Assembly: GCF_004362825.1 (NCBI RefSeq) | Contig: NZ_SNXZ01000002.1 | Location: 677,365 to 741,364, forward strand | DNA length: 64,000 nt | Reading direction: 5' to 3' | From: Labedaea rhizosphaerae | Lineage (GTDB): Bacteria > Actinomycetota > Actinomycetes > Mycobacteriales > Pseudonocardiaceae | Shown: one piece after another, positions 18,323 through 27,962 of the stretch | How the letters are laid out: each line of letters begins with the position of its first letter | How positions within the stretch are numbered: the stretch's first letter is position 1 | Notes under the pieces: model-generated | The model's database searches: none | Told to the model about the DNA's origin: nothing | Seen by the model: only the letters and a program-made list of their open reading frames with translations | Translations under genes and position numbers: made by a program

Positions 18323-19428
18323 GCAAGACGGTCTGACGCCGTCTCGTTCGCCGTCGGGGCGCCCGAGGCGGGCATGCTTCCGGTCGAACTCGTCGAATCG
18401 GCAACCAGGGCAGCCTTCGAGCGTTACGGGAGCGCACTGCTCCAATACGGCGAGCCGCAGGGTTTTGCCCCCTTCTTGAAGGCCTCAGAAACACTATTAA
18501 ATGCTCGCGGTGTCGAATGTGATGAGAACCAGACCTTCGTGTCCACCGGCGGCTCGGGCGGGCTCAACAATATCGCCATGGCGATACTGGAACCCGGGAG
18601 AACGGTTTTGGTGGAACGGCCGACGTACACACCAGCCATGGCGGTGTTCCGTGGTTATGGCGCAAATGTCGTCGAGGTGGACACCGATCAGGATGGCCTG
18701 CGGCCCGAAGCACTGGCCGACAAATCGGTCCGATACCCGGGTGCTGTGCTGTACGTGCTGCCCACATTTCAGAATCCGACCGGCCGCACCATGCCCGCCG
18801 ATCGACGCGCGGATATCGCCGAGGTGATCCGCCGCTTCGGCACTCTGGCCATTGAGGACGACGTCTACGCCGATCTGCGGTTCCGGGGTGAGCCTGTGCG
18901 GTCGCTTTACAGCCACGCCCCCGACAACGTCGTCTACCTCACCTCGATGTCCAAGACGGTCGCGCCCGCGTTACGCCTCGGGATCGCGACCATGCCGCCC
19001 AAGTTGCTCGACGCGGTGCTCCGACTGAAGCCAGGCATCGACATGCAGACATCAACCTTACCCAGGCGATCGGTGCCGAGATCCTCTGCTCGAGCCGGTT
19101 CCCCGACCATGTGGCGCGGATCGTCGAGGCGTATGGCACCAAACTCCGCCTGCTGATCGCGTCGTGCGAGCAATACCTGCCTGTCGGGTACCATTGGAAC
19201 TCGCCCGACGGTGGCATGTTCACCTGGCTGACGGGCCCCGACGATTTCGACGCCGGCGCGTTGCTACCAGCGGCGATCGAGGCCGGAGTCGCCTACATAC
19301 CGGGAAACGTCTTTCACGTCGACGACACCGCGCACCGCAACACGTTGCGGCTGAGCACCGGAGCAGTGGCCGCGCAGGACATCCGCCGCGGGATCAAGCG
19401 CCTCGCGGCGGTGCTGAGTGACGTGACC
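18323..19428 (+). pseudogene. PLP-dependent class I/II aminotransferase remnant
   Basis: Reading begins directly at the IS630 border in mid-protein (ARRSDAVSFAVGAPEAGMLP). It continues through SGGLNNIAMAIL, QNPTGRTM, EDDVYADLRF and SMSKTVAPALRLG; the Lys of SMSK is the PLP lysine. At about 19045 the frame breaks: the next bases read INLTQAIGAEILCSSRF in another frame, which then runs on to RLSTG. About 20-30 N-terminal residues are lost and one base is missing internally. It resembles 2-aminoadipate/MocR-type fold I aminotransferases. The intact gene must have been elsewhere before the rearrangement. Confidence 0.85.
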
Positions 19429-19830
19429 ATGGCTGAACGAGCGGAACACCCGGTGATCGGAGTGTGGGAGGTTTGGGCCGAGGGCGCACCCTTCGACCAT
19501 CACGTGATGACGTTTCACGCCGGAGGGACGATGGTGCAGGCAAACCCTGAAAGCGGCAACCCATGGTCAAGCGACAGCATCGGGATGGGCGTGTGGCAGG
19601 CGGACGGGTCGTCGGTGCATGGCGGCTTCCTGGAGACCCGCGCCGACCGGATCACCCGGCAGGCCATCGGCAAGAGCGTGATCAGCTTCGCCCTCACCGT
19701 CGACGGCGACCGGTTCCGTGGCGTCGCATCCGCTGTCGGGTACGACCGCGCCGGCACACCAATCGGCGAGAAGGCGTCAGCCGTGCTACGCGGCGAACGA
19801 TTCGTTCCACCACCTCAACCAGCTCGATGA
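19429..19830 (+). CDS. Conserved lipocalin-like small protein (possibly fused to the aminotransferase)
   Basis: From the ATG at 19429 the frame encodes about 133 residues beginning MAERAEHPVIGVWEVWAEG, with beta-strand-rich sequence (MTFHAGGTMVQANP, ISFALTVDGDRFRGVASAVG) that suggests a small lipocalin-like barrel. No stop separates it from the aminotransferase C-terminus upstream, and no clear RBS is seen. It may therefore be a C-terminal domain of the original enzyme rather than a separate gene. As part of a disrupted unit it may no longer be expressed. Function unknown. Confidence 0.5.
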   Translation: MAERAEHPVIGVWEVWAEGAPFDHHVMTFHAGGTMVQANPESGNPWSSDSIGMGVWQADGSSVHGGFLETRADRITRQAIGKSVISFALTVDGDRFRGVASAVGYDRAGTPIGEKASAVLRGERFVPPPQPAR

Positions 19831-20993
19831 CCTTCGGCGAACGCGAGAAGGCTCCTGTTGTCCGCGGCTATTGGAACCCGTCGGCTTGGCGATCTGGTGC
19901 GCGACGTCCCGCCGCCCCACCGGTAGCGTTCGGGTTCGCACGCGCTCGCGAGCCTGCTGGACTGTCACCACGCCCTTGCTCACCAGCGTTGTTCATCGAG
20001 TTCTTTGCTACGCGCTCCGGCGTTCTGACCACTGATCCACCCTGACCGGACCACCGATAACGTTCGCACGCTCGGGAACCACGTGCCGCCTGGCGCCGTC
20101 AACGGCTCTCCCGTTCTGTCAGTGGAGGACCTCACAACAGGGCAGGTCCTGGCGCCGCCCGGTGACCAGCATGTCCTTGAGCGGACCATTGTTGTCGCCC
20201 CTGGATTGGAAGCAGCAGACGGTCCAGTCACCCCTTCGATGTACTGCGGCTCCGCGATGATCGCGTCTTGGAAGCTCGCTTTCCAGTCACCCAGAAAGCC
20301 GATCACTTCGGCCCTTGCCTTTGAGATCTACGCCACTCGCCACGTCGAGGTAGGTGGTGTCGTCGGCGAAGGACTTGGCGGCAGCGCCTGGGATCCGGCG
20401 CACATTGCGCGCGCCCGACGCCCGCCGACGAGTAGCCAACAGTCCGACGCGCCGTGGTGCGAACGTGGTGCGAAACGGGGAGGTCCATGGTTCCGTGGTG
20501 CCAAATTTTACATGCACAGTTATCTATAGATACTGGTAGAGGCTCCAGAGACAGTCTCTGGGGAGCCTTCTAAGCTCTTGACCGCAGGCTCGAGTGTTGC
20601 TCCCGCACGCTTCGCAGATTGGTACCGATGGCGCTCCGCTGGCTCCGATCCGGCAGTACAACAGCGCATCGCAGGCCCACGCCATCGCCCGCGGTCCCAG
20701 TTGAACTGTGACTTAGCCACGGCGCCAAATAACACAACCCAAGCGCATAAGCCTCAACCAACCGTCATGCAGCGTCACCGGCTGGCCAGAACATGATGAA
20801 GCGAGAGACCTTATCGGCAGAGGATGACAATTTCCAATTGACCTGACGGCAGTAACCATGCCAGATAGCTCGTTGGCAAGAAGTGTGGAATCTCCGCGCC
20901 TGCAGTGCTCTGAGTTGTTCCAGTTCCGCCGCTCGTCGCAGATATGAAGCAACGGCAGTACTCTGCAGCAAGAACTGGATCAATCACGGGGGA
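19831..20993. other. 1.16-kb region without a recognisable gene
   Basis: The coding signal is poor on both strands: frames are short and overlapping, with no family I recognise. Local GC is lower, especially 20490-20530 and 20700-20950, and one hairpin at 20541-20567 stands out. It is most simply decayed island DNA between the aminotransferase remnant and the integrase module. The tRNA-Val 3' end is not duplicated here as far as I can see. Confidence 0.5.
20541..20567. terminator. Hairpin, possible intrinsic terminator
   Basis: GGCTCCAGAGAC (20541-20552) pairs with GTCTCTGGGGAGCC (20554-20567) with a two-base bulge, followed by TTCT. The loop is very short and no clear gene ends here, so the role is uncertain. 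Confidence 0.4.
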
Positions 20994-21317
20994 ATGATGA
21001 CGGAAAACGCCGTAACGGGCTTTTCGAACTCGCCTGACGGCAACGCAGAGTTGGCTGATTGCCTACGCGCTTTGACGAATGTCTTGCGAGCGTGGCTGGA
21101 CAGGGTACCGCAAGATCCCGACGCGTTGCTCACGCCGGACGACATGGCGCTGGTGCTCAAGTTGCCAGCGAGGACGATCAAGGACCAAGCTGCCGCCGGC
21201 GTCTTCCAGCACCACCGGTTCGGCAAGCACTACCGGTTCAGCCGCGCCGACATCGCGGCGATCCAGCAGCGCGCCGAGTGCTCCGAGCAGCCGGTTCGGC
21301 GGCCTCGGATCCGTTGA
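20994..21317 (+). CDS. Excisionase-like helix-turn-helix protein
   Basis: About 107 residues. It starts at one of two adjacent ATGs (20994, 20997) just after a GGGGG stretch. The C-terminal half reads as a MerR/Xis-type helix-turn-helix: LLTPDDMALVLKLPARTIKDQ (residues about 46-66), then HHRFGKHYRFSRADIAAIQQ. Such small DNA-binding proteins directly upstream of an integrase usually control excision of an integrative element. The integrase gene follows after 62 bp on the same strand. Confidence 0.75.
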   Translation: MMTENAVTGFSNSPDGNAELADCLRALTNVLRAWLDRVPQDPDALLTPDDMALVLKLPARTIKDQAAAGVFQHHRFGKHYRFSRADIAAIQQRAECSEQPVRRPRIR

Positions 21318-21379
21318 GCTAGTGGGCAACTGTCGAGACGCCTGGTACGGGTCCAATCCCACGCAGGATGGAGAGATGA

Positions 21380-22750
21380 GTGGCTTACGGGCAACGAACG
21401 CACGACGGACCGGGTGGATGGCGGGCACGCTACCGGCGACCAGACGGCAGCTTGGGTAGCGAGTCCGGATTCTCCTCGGAGACCGCGGCGGAGAACTGGG
21501 GGCTTGAGCAGGAAGCGCTCATCCGGCGCAACCTCTGGATCGACCCCGCCGACGCCAGGACCACGCTCACGATGTTCTCCGCTGAGTGGCTCGACGCGAT
21601 CGGACAACGGCTGTCCCCCGGCACGCTGGCGAAGTACGAAACACACCTTCGAGTGCATCTTGTCCCTCAATGGGGTGAGTGGCCCATGATCGCGATCTTC
21701 AACAGCTATCTGGAGATCGAGAAATGGGTCACCCAGTTGCATGAGGACGGTTACGCGGACAACACCGTCGCATCGATTTTCGCGACGTTCTCGACCCTGA
21801 TGAACGCGGCGGTCCGAGCACGCATCATCCCGGCCAGCCCTTGCACCGGAATCCGGGTGACCTCAGGCGCTTACGAGGCCGAACGGCTCGTCGCGTCACC
21901 GGTGCAAGGCCTGCGCGCGGCGATGCGGTTGCACGAGGCCGGCCTCGGCCTCGGCGGTTTTGTGCTGTGCTTGGCCAACCTGTACAGCGGCGCCCGGTGG
22001 GGCGAGCTCGTCGGTCAACAACGCCACGAGTACGACCACTACGTCCAAGGACTGACGATCAAGGCACCGCTGAAGGAGGTCAACGGCGCCGTCACCAAGA
22101 GCGGCATGCCAACCGGAAGTCCGGACGGCGAACCGGTACCGGCAGAAGCCATGCCGCGACGTCGACGCCCGAAGACTGCTCGAGCCGGGCGGACCAAGAC
22201 CCCAGCCGGAACGAGGACCGTGCGGCTACCACCGGGGATCGCAACCCTTTACGAGATGCTGATGGCGAGCCATGATCACCCGTTCGTGTTCACGTCACCG
22301 CTCGGGCAACCGTTGCGGCGGGCGAACTTCCGGCAACGGTTCTGGCGCCCGGCATGGGATGGCATCCCGGGAGACGGCAAGGAAACGAGGTATCCACCGA
22401 TCTTGCCCTGGTTCACCTTCCACGAAGGACGCCACACCCACTCCACCTGGATGATCGAGGACGGCGTGCCCGAGGTCGCTCGCCGCGCCCGGCTCGGGCA
22501 GAAGATGAAGGGCATCGCCCGGACCTACGACCACGTCACCGAGCCGATGCAGAAGCAAATCCTCGACGGCCTGGAAGCACGCTGGCGACAGTCGATCAAC
22601 GCTCTCCGACCGCAGGAACGCGTGACGCTTCTCACGTGGCTGCCCCACCTCGAGGAGGTCCTGGAGCGCCCTGCTGAGCGGCTTACCGTAGGACGGTTCG
22701 CCATTATTTCGCCATTTGATCTTGAACAGACACCAACGGCCTGCCCCTGA
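21380..22750 (+). CDS. Tyrosine recombinase / phage-type integrase
   Basis: 456 residues from a GTG start. An N-terminal AP2-like arm-binding part (GGWRARYRRPDGS), a SAM-like core-binding domain (from about 65) and a catalytic domain follow. Catalytic residues are visible: Arg in YSGARWGEL, the HEGRH box (His-x-x-Arg) and the nucleophile Tyr in IARTYDHVTEP. An insertion rich in Arg/Pro at about residues 235-275 lengthens the catalytic domain. The stop is 39 bp from the 3' end of tRNA-Val(GAC), the typical arrangement for an element integrated at a tRNA 3' end, with the excisionase-like gene upstream. Confidence 0.93.
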   Translation: MAYGQRTHDGPGGWRARYRRPDGSLGSESGFSSETAAENWGLEQEALIRRNLWIDPADARTTLTMFSAEWLDAIGQRLSPGTLAKYETHLRVHLVPQWGEWPMIAIFNSYLEIEKWVTQLHEDGYADNTVASIFATFSTLMNAAVRARIIPASPCTGIRVTSGAYEAERLVASPVQGLRAAMRLHEAGLGLGGFVLCLANLYSGARWGELVGQQRHEYDHYVQGLTIKAPLKEVNGAVTKSGMPTGSPDGEPVPAEAMPRRRRPKTARAGRTKTPAGTRTVRLPPGIATLYEMLMASHDHPFVFTSPLGQPLRRANFRQRFWRPAWDGIPGDGKETRYPPILPWFTFHEGRHTHSTWMIEDGVPEVARRARLGQKMKGIARTYDHVTEPMQKQILDGLEARWRQSINALRPQERVTLLTWLPHLEEVLERPAERLTVGRFAIISPFDLEQTPTACP

Positions 22751-22789
22751 AGTACAGAGACAGGCCGTCTGACCAGCATATATAACTGG

Positions 22790-22861
<72 letters not shown>

Positions 22862-22862
22862 G

Positions 22863-22934
22863 AGGCGGAGGCGGGAATCGAACCCGCGTACAGGGCTTTG
22901 CAGGCCCTTGCCTAAACCACTCGGCCACTCCGCC
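22863..22934 (-). tRNA. tRNA-Cys (anticodon GCA)
   Basis: Acceptor GGCGGAG/CTCCGCC, anticodon loop CTGCAAA in an AGGGC/GCCCT stem, and T-arm GCGGGTTCGATTCCCGC. It lies one base upstream of tRNA-Val on the same strand, so the two are co-transcribed. Confidence 0.97.
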
Positions 22935-23006
22935 GTGCCCGCAGGTCGCTGCATCAACCGACACAGCCTCCCGAGGTACGGCCCGAAAGGCTGAGGGCCG
23001 CTCCCG

Positions 23007-23079
23007 AGCGGACGACGGGATTCGAACCCGCGACCCTCACCTTGGCAAGGTGATGCGCTACCAGCTGCGCTACGTCCGC
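23007..23079 (-). tRNA. tRNA-Gly (anticodon GCC)
   Basis: Acceptor GCGGACG/CGTCCGC, D-arm TAGCGCAGCTGGTAGCGC, anticodon loop TTGCCAA in a TCACC/GGTGA stem, and T-arm CGGGTTCGAATCCCG. First gene of the Gly-Cys-Val tRNA cluster. Confidence 0.97.
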
Positions 23080-23186
23080 ATACCCACTGACCTGGGGTGG
23101 AACCCCTTCGCTGTGGTGCGAGCGAAACTCTATAGGACGCCCGCAACCGGTTTCAAACCAGGGGGTCCAAAAGATCTTTCCGCAGG

Positions 23187-23612
23187 TCAGGACAGGTCGT
23201 TTGAGATCAGGTGGGTCAGCGCCTCGTCAACGTCCACCCAGAGGTGCTCGTTGCCCGGCACGACCACGTCGTAGGTCTTGTCGAGGAAGTCGGCGAGCTC
23301 CTGCGCGGACGCCTCGAAGACGGCGTGCCCGGACGGCGAGCTCAGCTCGATCACCACGACCTCGGGGTCGTCGACGGCGGGCCGGATCCGCACGTCACCG
23401 TCGCCTGCCTCGGCGATCAGCCCGTCGGCCAGCAGGTCGCGGGAGAACACCCACTCGACCCAACCGGCCTTGCCGGTGCGGAACGCTGCGATGACCGCGT
23501 ACGGATCGCGGGTGTCGTAGCGCAGCTCGACCTTCACCGGGACCGCGGGCGTGCGCGGTGCCAGCAGGTCGAAGACCGCTGTCGAGCGGAGCGTGACGTG
23601 GTCGTTGCGCAT
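23187..23612 (-). CDS. ssgB: SsgA/SsgB-family sporulation and cell-division regulator
   Basis: About 141 residues from the ATG at 23612, which has an AAGGG box. The sequence is typical of SsgA-like proteins: VPVKVELRYDTRDPYAVIAAF, then WVEWVFSRDLLADGL and the acidic C-terminal region. SsgB-type members recruit FtsZ to future septa during sporulation-specific division in filamentous actinomycetes. The symbol is chosen because this member sits beside the tRNA/thrS region and is short and conserved; which SsgA-like paralogue it is cannot be proved here. An upstream in-frame ATG would add 16 unconserved residues. Confidence 0.85.
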   Translation of the reverse strand: MRNDHVTLRSTAVFDLLAPRTPAVPVKVELRYDTRDPYAVIAAFRTGKAGWVEWVFSRDLLADGLIAEAGDGDVRIRPAVDDPEVVVIELSSPSGHAVFEASAQELADFLDKTYDVVVPGNEHLWVDVDEALTHLISNDLS

Positions 23613-24062
23613 CGTCGCTACCCTTCTGCTCCCTTCCCGGCCGTCCAACGACCGAGTCACTCAGTTGTGACGCCCGAGGCGGCTTGCCGGCACGCGGATT
23701 GGACGTACATCACCCATCCGGGCCAAAATTACCTCGGTCTGCGACCGGTCGAGTGCGCACGGTGACGCATTCGCTCGCTCCCGTCCATCCTTACCGGTCA
23801 GAGCCACGCGAGAACAGGACCGTTGCCGGAATGTTGGCGGGCGAGTTCTCTCGCTTGCGATTATTCCGCCATTGCGCCGCGCGTGTCTCCTCCATCCGGC
23901 GCAGCCCGCAGCGTGACGGGCATCTCCTCAGGCGGTTCGCCCCGATCCGCCCGAATCCGCTGCACGACTCGCGAGCGCCAAGCAGAATGGCACGGTGCAC
24001 CCCCTGACCAGACCAGACGCAGCGAGGCGCAGCTGAACGCCGAGGACGGGGACGGGGCCGTC
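23613..24062. other. Divergent intergenic region, no gene recognised
   Basis: 450 bases between the divergent ssgB and PGPGW-protein genes. It should hold both promoters. AT-richer patches occur near 23715-23735 and 23850-23870. No repeat or RNA is recognised. Confidence 0.5.
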
Positions 24063-24464
24063 ATGACCCGCACCACCCCCAAGAAGCGACGGTGGCGCCC
24101 GAAGAACCCCGCACTGCTCGCCATCTACCGCGCCGGCGTCGGCGTGGTCGGCACCGCCGTACTGGTGCTCGGCGTCGTGCTGATCCCCTACCCGGGACCC
24201 GGCTGGCTCGTCGTGTTCGCCGGCCTCGGCATCCTCGCGACCGAGTTCAAGTGGGCGAAGGTCACCCTGAAGTGGCTCAAGGCCCGCTACGACGCATGGG
24301 CCCGTTGGCTCGGCCGCCAGCACTGGACCGTGAAGGCGCTCGTGATCTTGTTCGTGTTCGCCGTCGTGGTCGCCACGCTGTGGGTGCTGAACGCGTTCGC
24401 CCTGGTGGGCAAGTGGTTCCACATCGAATGGCCGTGGTTGGCATCCCCCGTTTTCGGCCCCTGA
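24063..24464 (+). CDS. PGPGW (TIGR02611-type) membrane protein
   Basis: 133 residues. A basic N-terminus (TRTTPKKRRWRP), a first membrane segment running into the diagnostic IPYPGPGWLVVFAGLGILA, an amphipathic WLKARYDAWARWLG stretch and a last membrane helix (VKALVILFVFAVVVATLWVL). This is the actinobacterial TIGR02611 family, of unknown function, commonly found between ssgB and thrS. The ATG at 24063 follows a G-rich stretch. Located in the cytoplasmic membrane. Confidence 0.85.
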   Translation: MTRTTPKKRRWRPKNPALLAIYRAGVGVVGTAVLVLGVVLIPYPGPGWLVVFAGLGILATEFKWAKVTLKWLKARYDAWARWLGRQHWTVKALVILFVFAVVVATLWVLNAFALVGKWFHIEWPWLASPVFGP

Positions 24465-24515
24465 AACCCTCGTGTACGGTATCCCCCATCACCGCAGACG
24501 AGCGGTGAGATTCCC

Positions 24516-24587
24516 GGGCGATTAGCTCAGCGGGAGAGCGTTCCGCTCACACCGGAAAGGTCACTGGTTCGATCCCAGTATCGCCCA
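24516..24587 (+). tRNA. tRNA-Val (anticodon CAC)
   Basis: Acceptor GGGCGAT/ATCGCCC with discriminator A, anticodon loop CTCACAC in a TTCCG/CGGAA stem, and T-arm TGGTTCGATCCCA. A second valine tRNA, opposite in strand to the Gly-Cys-Val cluster and very similar to tRNA-Val(GAC) in both arms. Confidence 0.97.
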
Positions 24588-24600
24588 CTCCACTCAGGCG

Positions 24601-24663
24601 ACGTGTGTCCGCGGATTGCGCGGACCACGTCGTTTCGGTGTTTTCTGGGGGTGCAACCCCCAG
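24601..24663 (+). terminator. Two hairpins downstream of tRNA-Val(CAC)
   Basis: Bases 24601-24630 form a long imperfect palindrome (ACGTG...TCCGCG against CGCGGA...CACGT). Bases 24645-24663 form CTGGGGGT / ACCCCCAG around GCA, preceded by TTTT. They lie between the tRNA and the lipoprotein gene and probably end tRNA transcription. Their repetitive look suggests a dispersed intergenic element. Confidence 0.55.
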
Positions 24664-24815
24664 ACCCCGCCCGGAGGGCTTCGCCCCCGGACCCCCTGAC
24701 GTGGTCGGGTTTGGCGGCACGTGTCCGGATCCCCAACGTGGCTCCGAGCTGGCGTGTCTTGCTGGATTTCGAGGTGGGACCGGTTGGGTTTTTCCGACGA
24801 CGTACGCTGCTGCGC

Positions 24816-25781
24816 GTGAACAGGCGTGTTGGGGCGGTGATGGCGGTCGCGGTCGTCCTCACAGGACTGCTGGCCGGGTGTTCGTCTGATGAAAAGCCGG
24901 CGACGGGTCTGCTTGCCATGCTCGGCAAGGTGAAGGCCACGCCACAAAGCCGGATGTCCGTCGAATACGGGGATCTCGACCGCCAGCGCGAGCTGGCCGA
25001 AGCGGCACCGGACCGGACCCGTTCCCTGCTCGGCACCGGCCTCGGCAACCTCGCCCAGTACAGCATCCCCATCAAGGACGGCGTTGGGCTCGACCTGTTG
25101 GGCATGCACAAAGCCATCCGGGTGGGCGTGCCACCGCAGTGGGCCGGGCTCGTCGAAGGCGACTACGACGTCGACGCCGTCAACAAACGGCTCGCCGACC
25201 GCGGTGTGCACCGCGACAGCGGCGACGACGACAGCACCAACTGGAGCAGCGGCGGGGACGACGAGCTGCGCGTGGACGGGCCGATGGCGGGCGTCGTGCC
25301 GCTCAACGAGTTCACGAAGCTGCGCACCGCCAAGGGCTCCTTCGCCTACGCCCCCAACCAGGACCTCGGCTGGGTCACCGACCCCGGCGACGACACCCTC
25401 GCCGACGACCCCGCCCTCCAGGACCTCGCGGACTGTCTCGGCGACGTCCTCTCGGCCCACATCATGGCCGTCGGCCCCTCGAAGCTCATGGTGGCCTCGG
25501 GGGTCCGCGCGACCACCCCCAAGGACGCCACCGAGGTCATCTGCGCCGAACCGGGCGCGGACCTCGCCGTCCAGCTCCAGCAACGCGCGATCAGCCAGCT
25601 GGCCGACGGGCAGACCACCCGCCAGCAGCCGTGGTCGGAGATCCTGCCCGGCGCGAAGGTCGACATCGCGGGCAAGGCCAGCACGTGCGTGCGCATCACG
25701 CTGCCCACACCGGCGGGCAAATTGATCGGGACCACCGCCGCCCTGCGCGCGGACGACCTCGCCGAGCTGTTCGCCGCCTAA
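24816..25781 (+). CDS. Lipoprotein of unknown function
   Basis: About 321 residues from the GTG at 24816. The signal sequence RRVGAVMAVAVVLTGLLAGC ends in a lipobox (LLAGC), so the mature protein should be lipid-anchored on the outer face of the membrane. The rest is polar and Asp-rich, with no recognised fold. Upstream open frame to 24603 covers the hairpin region and is not expected to be translated. It precedes thrS by 75 bp on the same strand, but a functional link is not implied. Confidence 0.8.
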   Translation: MNRRVGAVMAVAVVLTGLLAGCSSDEKPATGLLAMLGKVKATPQSRMSVEYGDLDRQRELAEAAPDRTRSLLGTGLGNLAQYSIPIKDGVGLDLLGMHKAIRVGVPPQWAGLVEGDYDVDAVNKRLADRGVHRDSGDDDSTNWSSGGDDELRVDGPMAGVVPLNEFTKLRTAKGSFAYAPNQDLGWVTDPGDDTLADDPALQDLADCLGDVLSAHIMAVGPSKLMVASGVRATTPKDATEVICAEPGADLAVQLQQRAISQLADGQTTRQQPWSEILPGAKVDIAGKASTCVRITLPTPAGKLIGTTAALRADDLAELFAA

Positions 25782-25856
25782 ACCCGCAGGACTCGCGTCT
25801 GAGCTGGTCGATACAGTTACGCCCAGCGTTGCATCCAGACCTTCGAAGGAGTCCCC

Positions 25857-27920
25857 GTGTCCGAGATCAGGCCCGCATCCGCCGCACCCGCGCCGCGCGT
25901 GGTGGTTCCGGCGGGCACTACCGCGGGCACGGCGATCCGGGAGGCGGGGCTGCCGACCAAGGGTCCGGACGCGGTCGTCGTGGTCCGCGACGCCGACGGC
26001 AAGCTGCGTGACCTGTCCTGGGCGCCCGACGCCGAGGCCGAGGTCGAGGGCGTCGCCGCCGACACCGAGGACGGGCGCGCGGTGATCCGGCACTCGACCG
26101 CGCACGTGCTCGCGCAGGCCGTCCAGCAGCAGTTCCCGGAAGCCAAGCTCGGCATCGGCCCGCCGATCCGCGACGGCTTCTACTACGACTTCCAGGTGGA
26201 CAAGCCGTTCACGCCCGAGGACCTGCAGGCGCTCGAGAAGCGCATGAAGCAGATCATCAAGGGCTCGCAGCGGTTCTCCCGGCGCGTGTTCGACTCGCTC
26301 GACGCGGCCAAGGAAGAGCTCAAGGACGAGCCGTTCAAGCTGGAGCTCGTCGACCTCAAGTCCGGCGATTCCACTGTGGACACCGAGGAGGTCATGGAGG
26401 TCGGCGGTGGTGACCTGACCATCTACGACAACCTCGACCCGCGCACCGGCGACAAGGTCTGGGCCGACCTCTGCCGCGGCCCGCACCTGCCGACCACCAA
26501 GCACATCCCGGCGTTCAAGCTCACCCGGGTGGCCGCCGCGTACTGGCGCGGCGACGACAAGAACCCGCAGCTGCAGCGCATCTACGGCACGGCATGGGAG
26601 TCGCAGGAAGCGCTGGACAAGCACCTGGAGCTGCTGGCCGAGGCCGAGCGGCGCGACCACCGCAGGCTGGGCGCGGAGCTGGACCTGTTCAGCTTCCCCG
26701 ACGAGATCGGCTCCGGGCTCGCGGTCTTCCACCCGAAGGGTGGCATCATCCGCCAGGAGCTGGAGAACTACTCGCGCCAGCGGCACGCCGAGAGCGGGTA
26801 CGAGTTCGTCTACAGCCCGCACATCACCAAGGGCACGCTGTTCGAGACCTCCGGGCACCTCGGCTGGTACAAGGACGGCATGTTCCCCGGCATGCACCTC
26901 GATGCCGAGTACAACGAGGACGGCACGGTCCGCAGGCCCGGCCAGGACTACTACCTCAAGCCGATGAACTGCCCGTTCCACTGCCTGATCTTCGGCTCGC
27001 GCGGGCGGTCGTACCGGGAACTGCCGCTGCGGCTGTTCGAGTTCGGGTCGGTCTACCGGTACGAGAAGTCCGGTGTGATCCACGGCCTGACCCGCGTGCG
27101 TGGCATGACGCAGGACGACGCGCACATCTACTGCGCGCGCGAGGACATGGTCGACGAGATCAAGCGCCTGCTCGACTTCGTGCTGGAGTTGCTGCGCGAC
27201 TACGGTCTCGACGACTTCTACCTCGAACTGTCCACTCGCGACGACGAGAAGTACATCGGCACCGACGAGGAGTGGGCCGAGGCCACCCAGGCCCTGCGCA
27301 CGGCGGCGGAGGACAGCGGGCTCGACCTGGTCCTCGACCCCGGCGGCGCGGCGTTCTACGCGCCGAAGATCTCGGTGCAGGCCAAGGACGCGGTGGGCCG
27401 CACCTGGCAGATGTCGACCATCCAGGTCGACCTGATGCTGCCGCAACGCTTCGAGCTCGAGTACACCGCGGCCGACGGCTCCCGCAAGCGGCCGGTGATG
27501 ATCCACCGTGCGCTGTTCGGGTCGATCGAGCGGTTCTTCGGCGTGCTGACCGAGCACTACGCGGGCGCGTTCCCGGCGTGGCTCGCGCCGGTCCAGGTGG
27601 TCGGGATCCCGATCGCGCAGGACCACGTGGATCACCTGCTGGGTGTGCAGAAGGCGTTGCGGGCCAAGCAGATCCGCGTCGACGTCGACATGAGCGACGA
27701 CCGGATGCAGAAGAAGATCCGCAACCACACCACGCAGAAGGTGCCGTTCATGCTGCTCGCCGGCGCCAAGGACGTGGAATCCGGCGCGGTGTCCTTCCGC
27801 TTCCGGGACGGCACGCAGATCAACGGCGTGCCGGTCGCGGACGCGGTGGACGCCATCGTCCGCTGGGTCGGCGACCGCGTGAACGACTCGCCGACGGCGG
27901 AAAACTTCAAGATCAGCTGA
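25857..27920 (+). CDS. thrS: Threonyl-tRNA synthetase
   Basis: 687 residues from a GTG start, full length. A TGS-like N-terminus is followed by the editing domain with [10 protein letters not shown] (zinc/editing histidines) and the class II core: motif 2 in [16 protein letters not shown], the zinc cysteine region MNCPFHCLI, motif 3 in [15 protein letters not shown], and the anticodon-binding C-terminus from APVQVVGIP. It charges tRNA-Thr in the cytoplasm. It lies 75 bp after the lipoprotein gene and ends at a strong bidirectional terminator. Confidence 0.98.
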   Translation: MSEIRPASAAPAPRVVVPAGTTAGTAIREAGLPTKGPDAVVVVRDADGKLRDLSWAPDAEAEVEGVAADTEDGRAVIRHSTAHVLAQAVQQQFPEAKLGIGPPIRDGFYYDFQVDKPFTPEDLQALEKRMKQIIKGSQRFSRRVFDSLDAAKEELKDEPFKLELVDLKSGDSTVDTEEVMEVGGGDLTIYDNLDPRTGDKVWADLCRGPHLPTTKHIPAFKLTRVAAAYWRGDDKNPQLQRIYGTAWESQEALDKHLELLAEAERRDHRRLGAELDLFSFPDEIGSGLAVFHPKGGIIRQELENYSRQRHAESGYEFVYSPHITKGTLFETSGHLGWYKDGMFPGMHLDAEYNEDGTVRRPGQDYYLKPMNCPFHCLIFGSRGRSYRELPLRLFEFGSVYRYEKSGVIHGLTRVRGMTQDDAHIYCAREDMVDEIKRLLDFVLELLRDYGLDDFYLELSTRDDEKYIGTDEEWAEATQALRTAAEDSGLDLVLDPGGAAFYAPKISVQAKDAVGRTWQMSTIQVDLMLPQRFELEYTAADGSRKRPVMIHRALFGSIERFFGVLTEHYAGAFPAWLAPVQVVGIPIAQDHVDHLLGVQKALRAKQIRVDVDMSDDRMQKKIRNHTTQKVPFMLLAGAKDVESGAVSFRFRDGTQINGVPVADAVDAIVRWVGDRVNDSPTAENFKIS

Positions 27921-27924
27921 GGCG

Positions 27925-27958
27925 CCGGGGGCTCAGGCGGGTTCGCCTGAGCCCCCGG
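27925..27958. terminator. Bidirectional terminator between thrS and the esterase gene
   Basis: A perfect 15-bp stem (left arm 27925-27939, right arm 27944-27958) with a four-base loop lies in the 42-bp gap between two convergent genes, so it can end transcription from both sides. Confidence 0.85.
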
Positions 27959-27962
27959 TCCG

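Noticed and set aside
20083-20529. A 148-codon frame in the decayed region before the integrase
   Set aside because: No RBS, no family resemblance, inconsistent composition, and comparable frames overlap on the other strand.
24594-27728. A frame of more than 1000 codons on the minus strand opposite the lipoprotein and thrS genes
   Set aside because: It lies antisense to a full-length thrS, with Arg/Val/Gly-rich translation and no domain; a codon-bias shadow.
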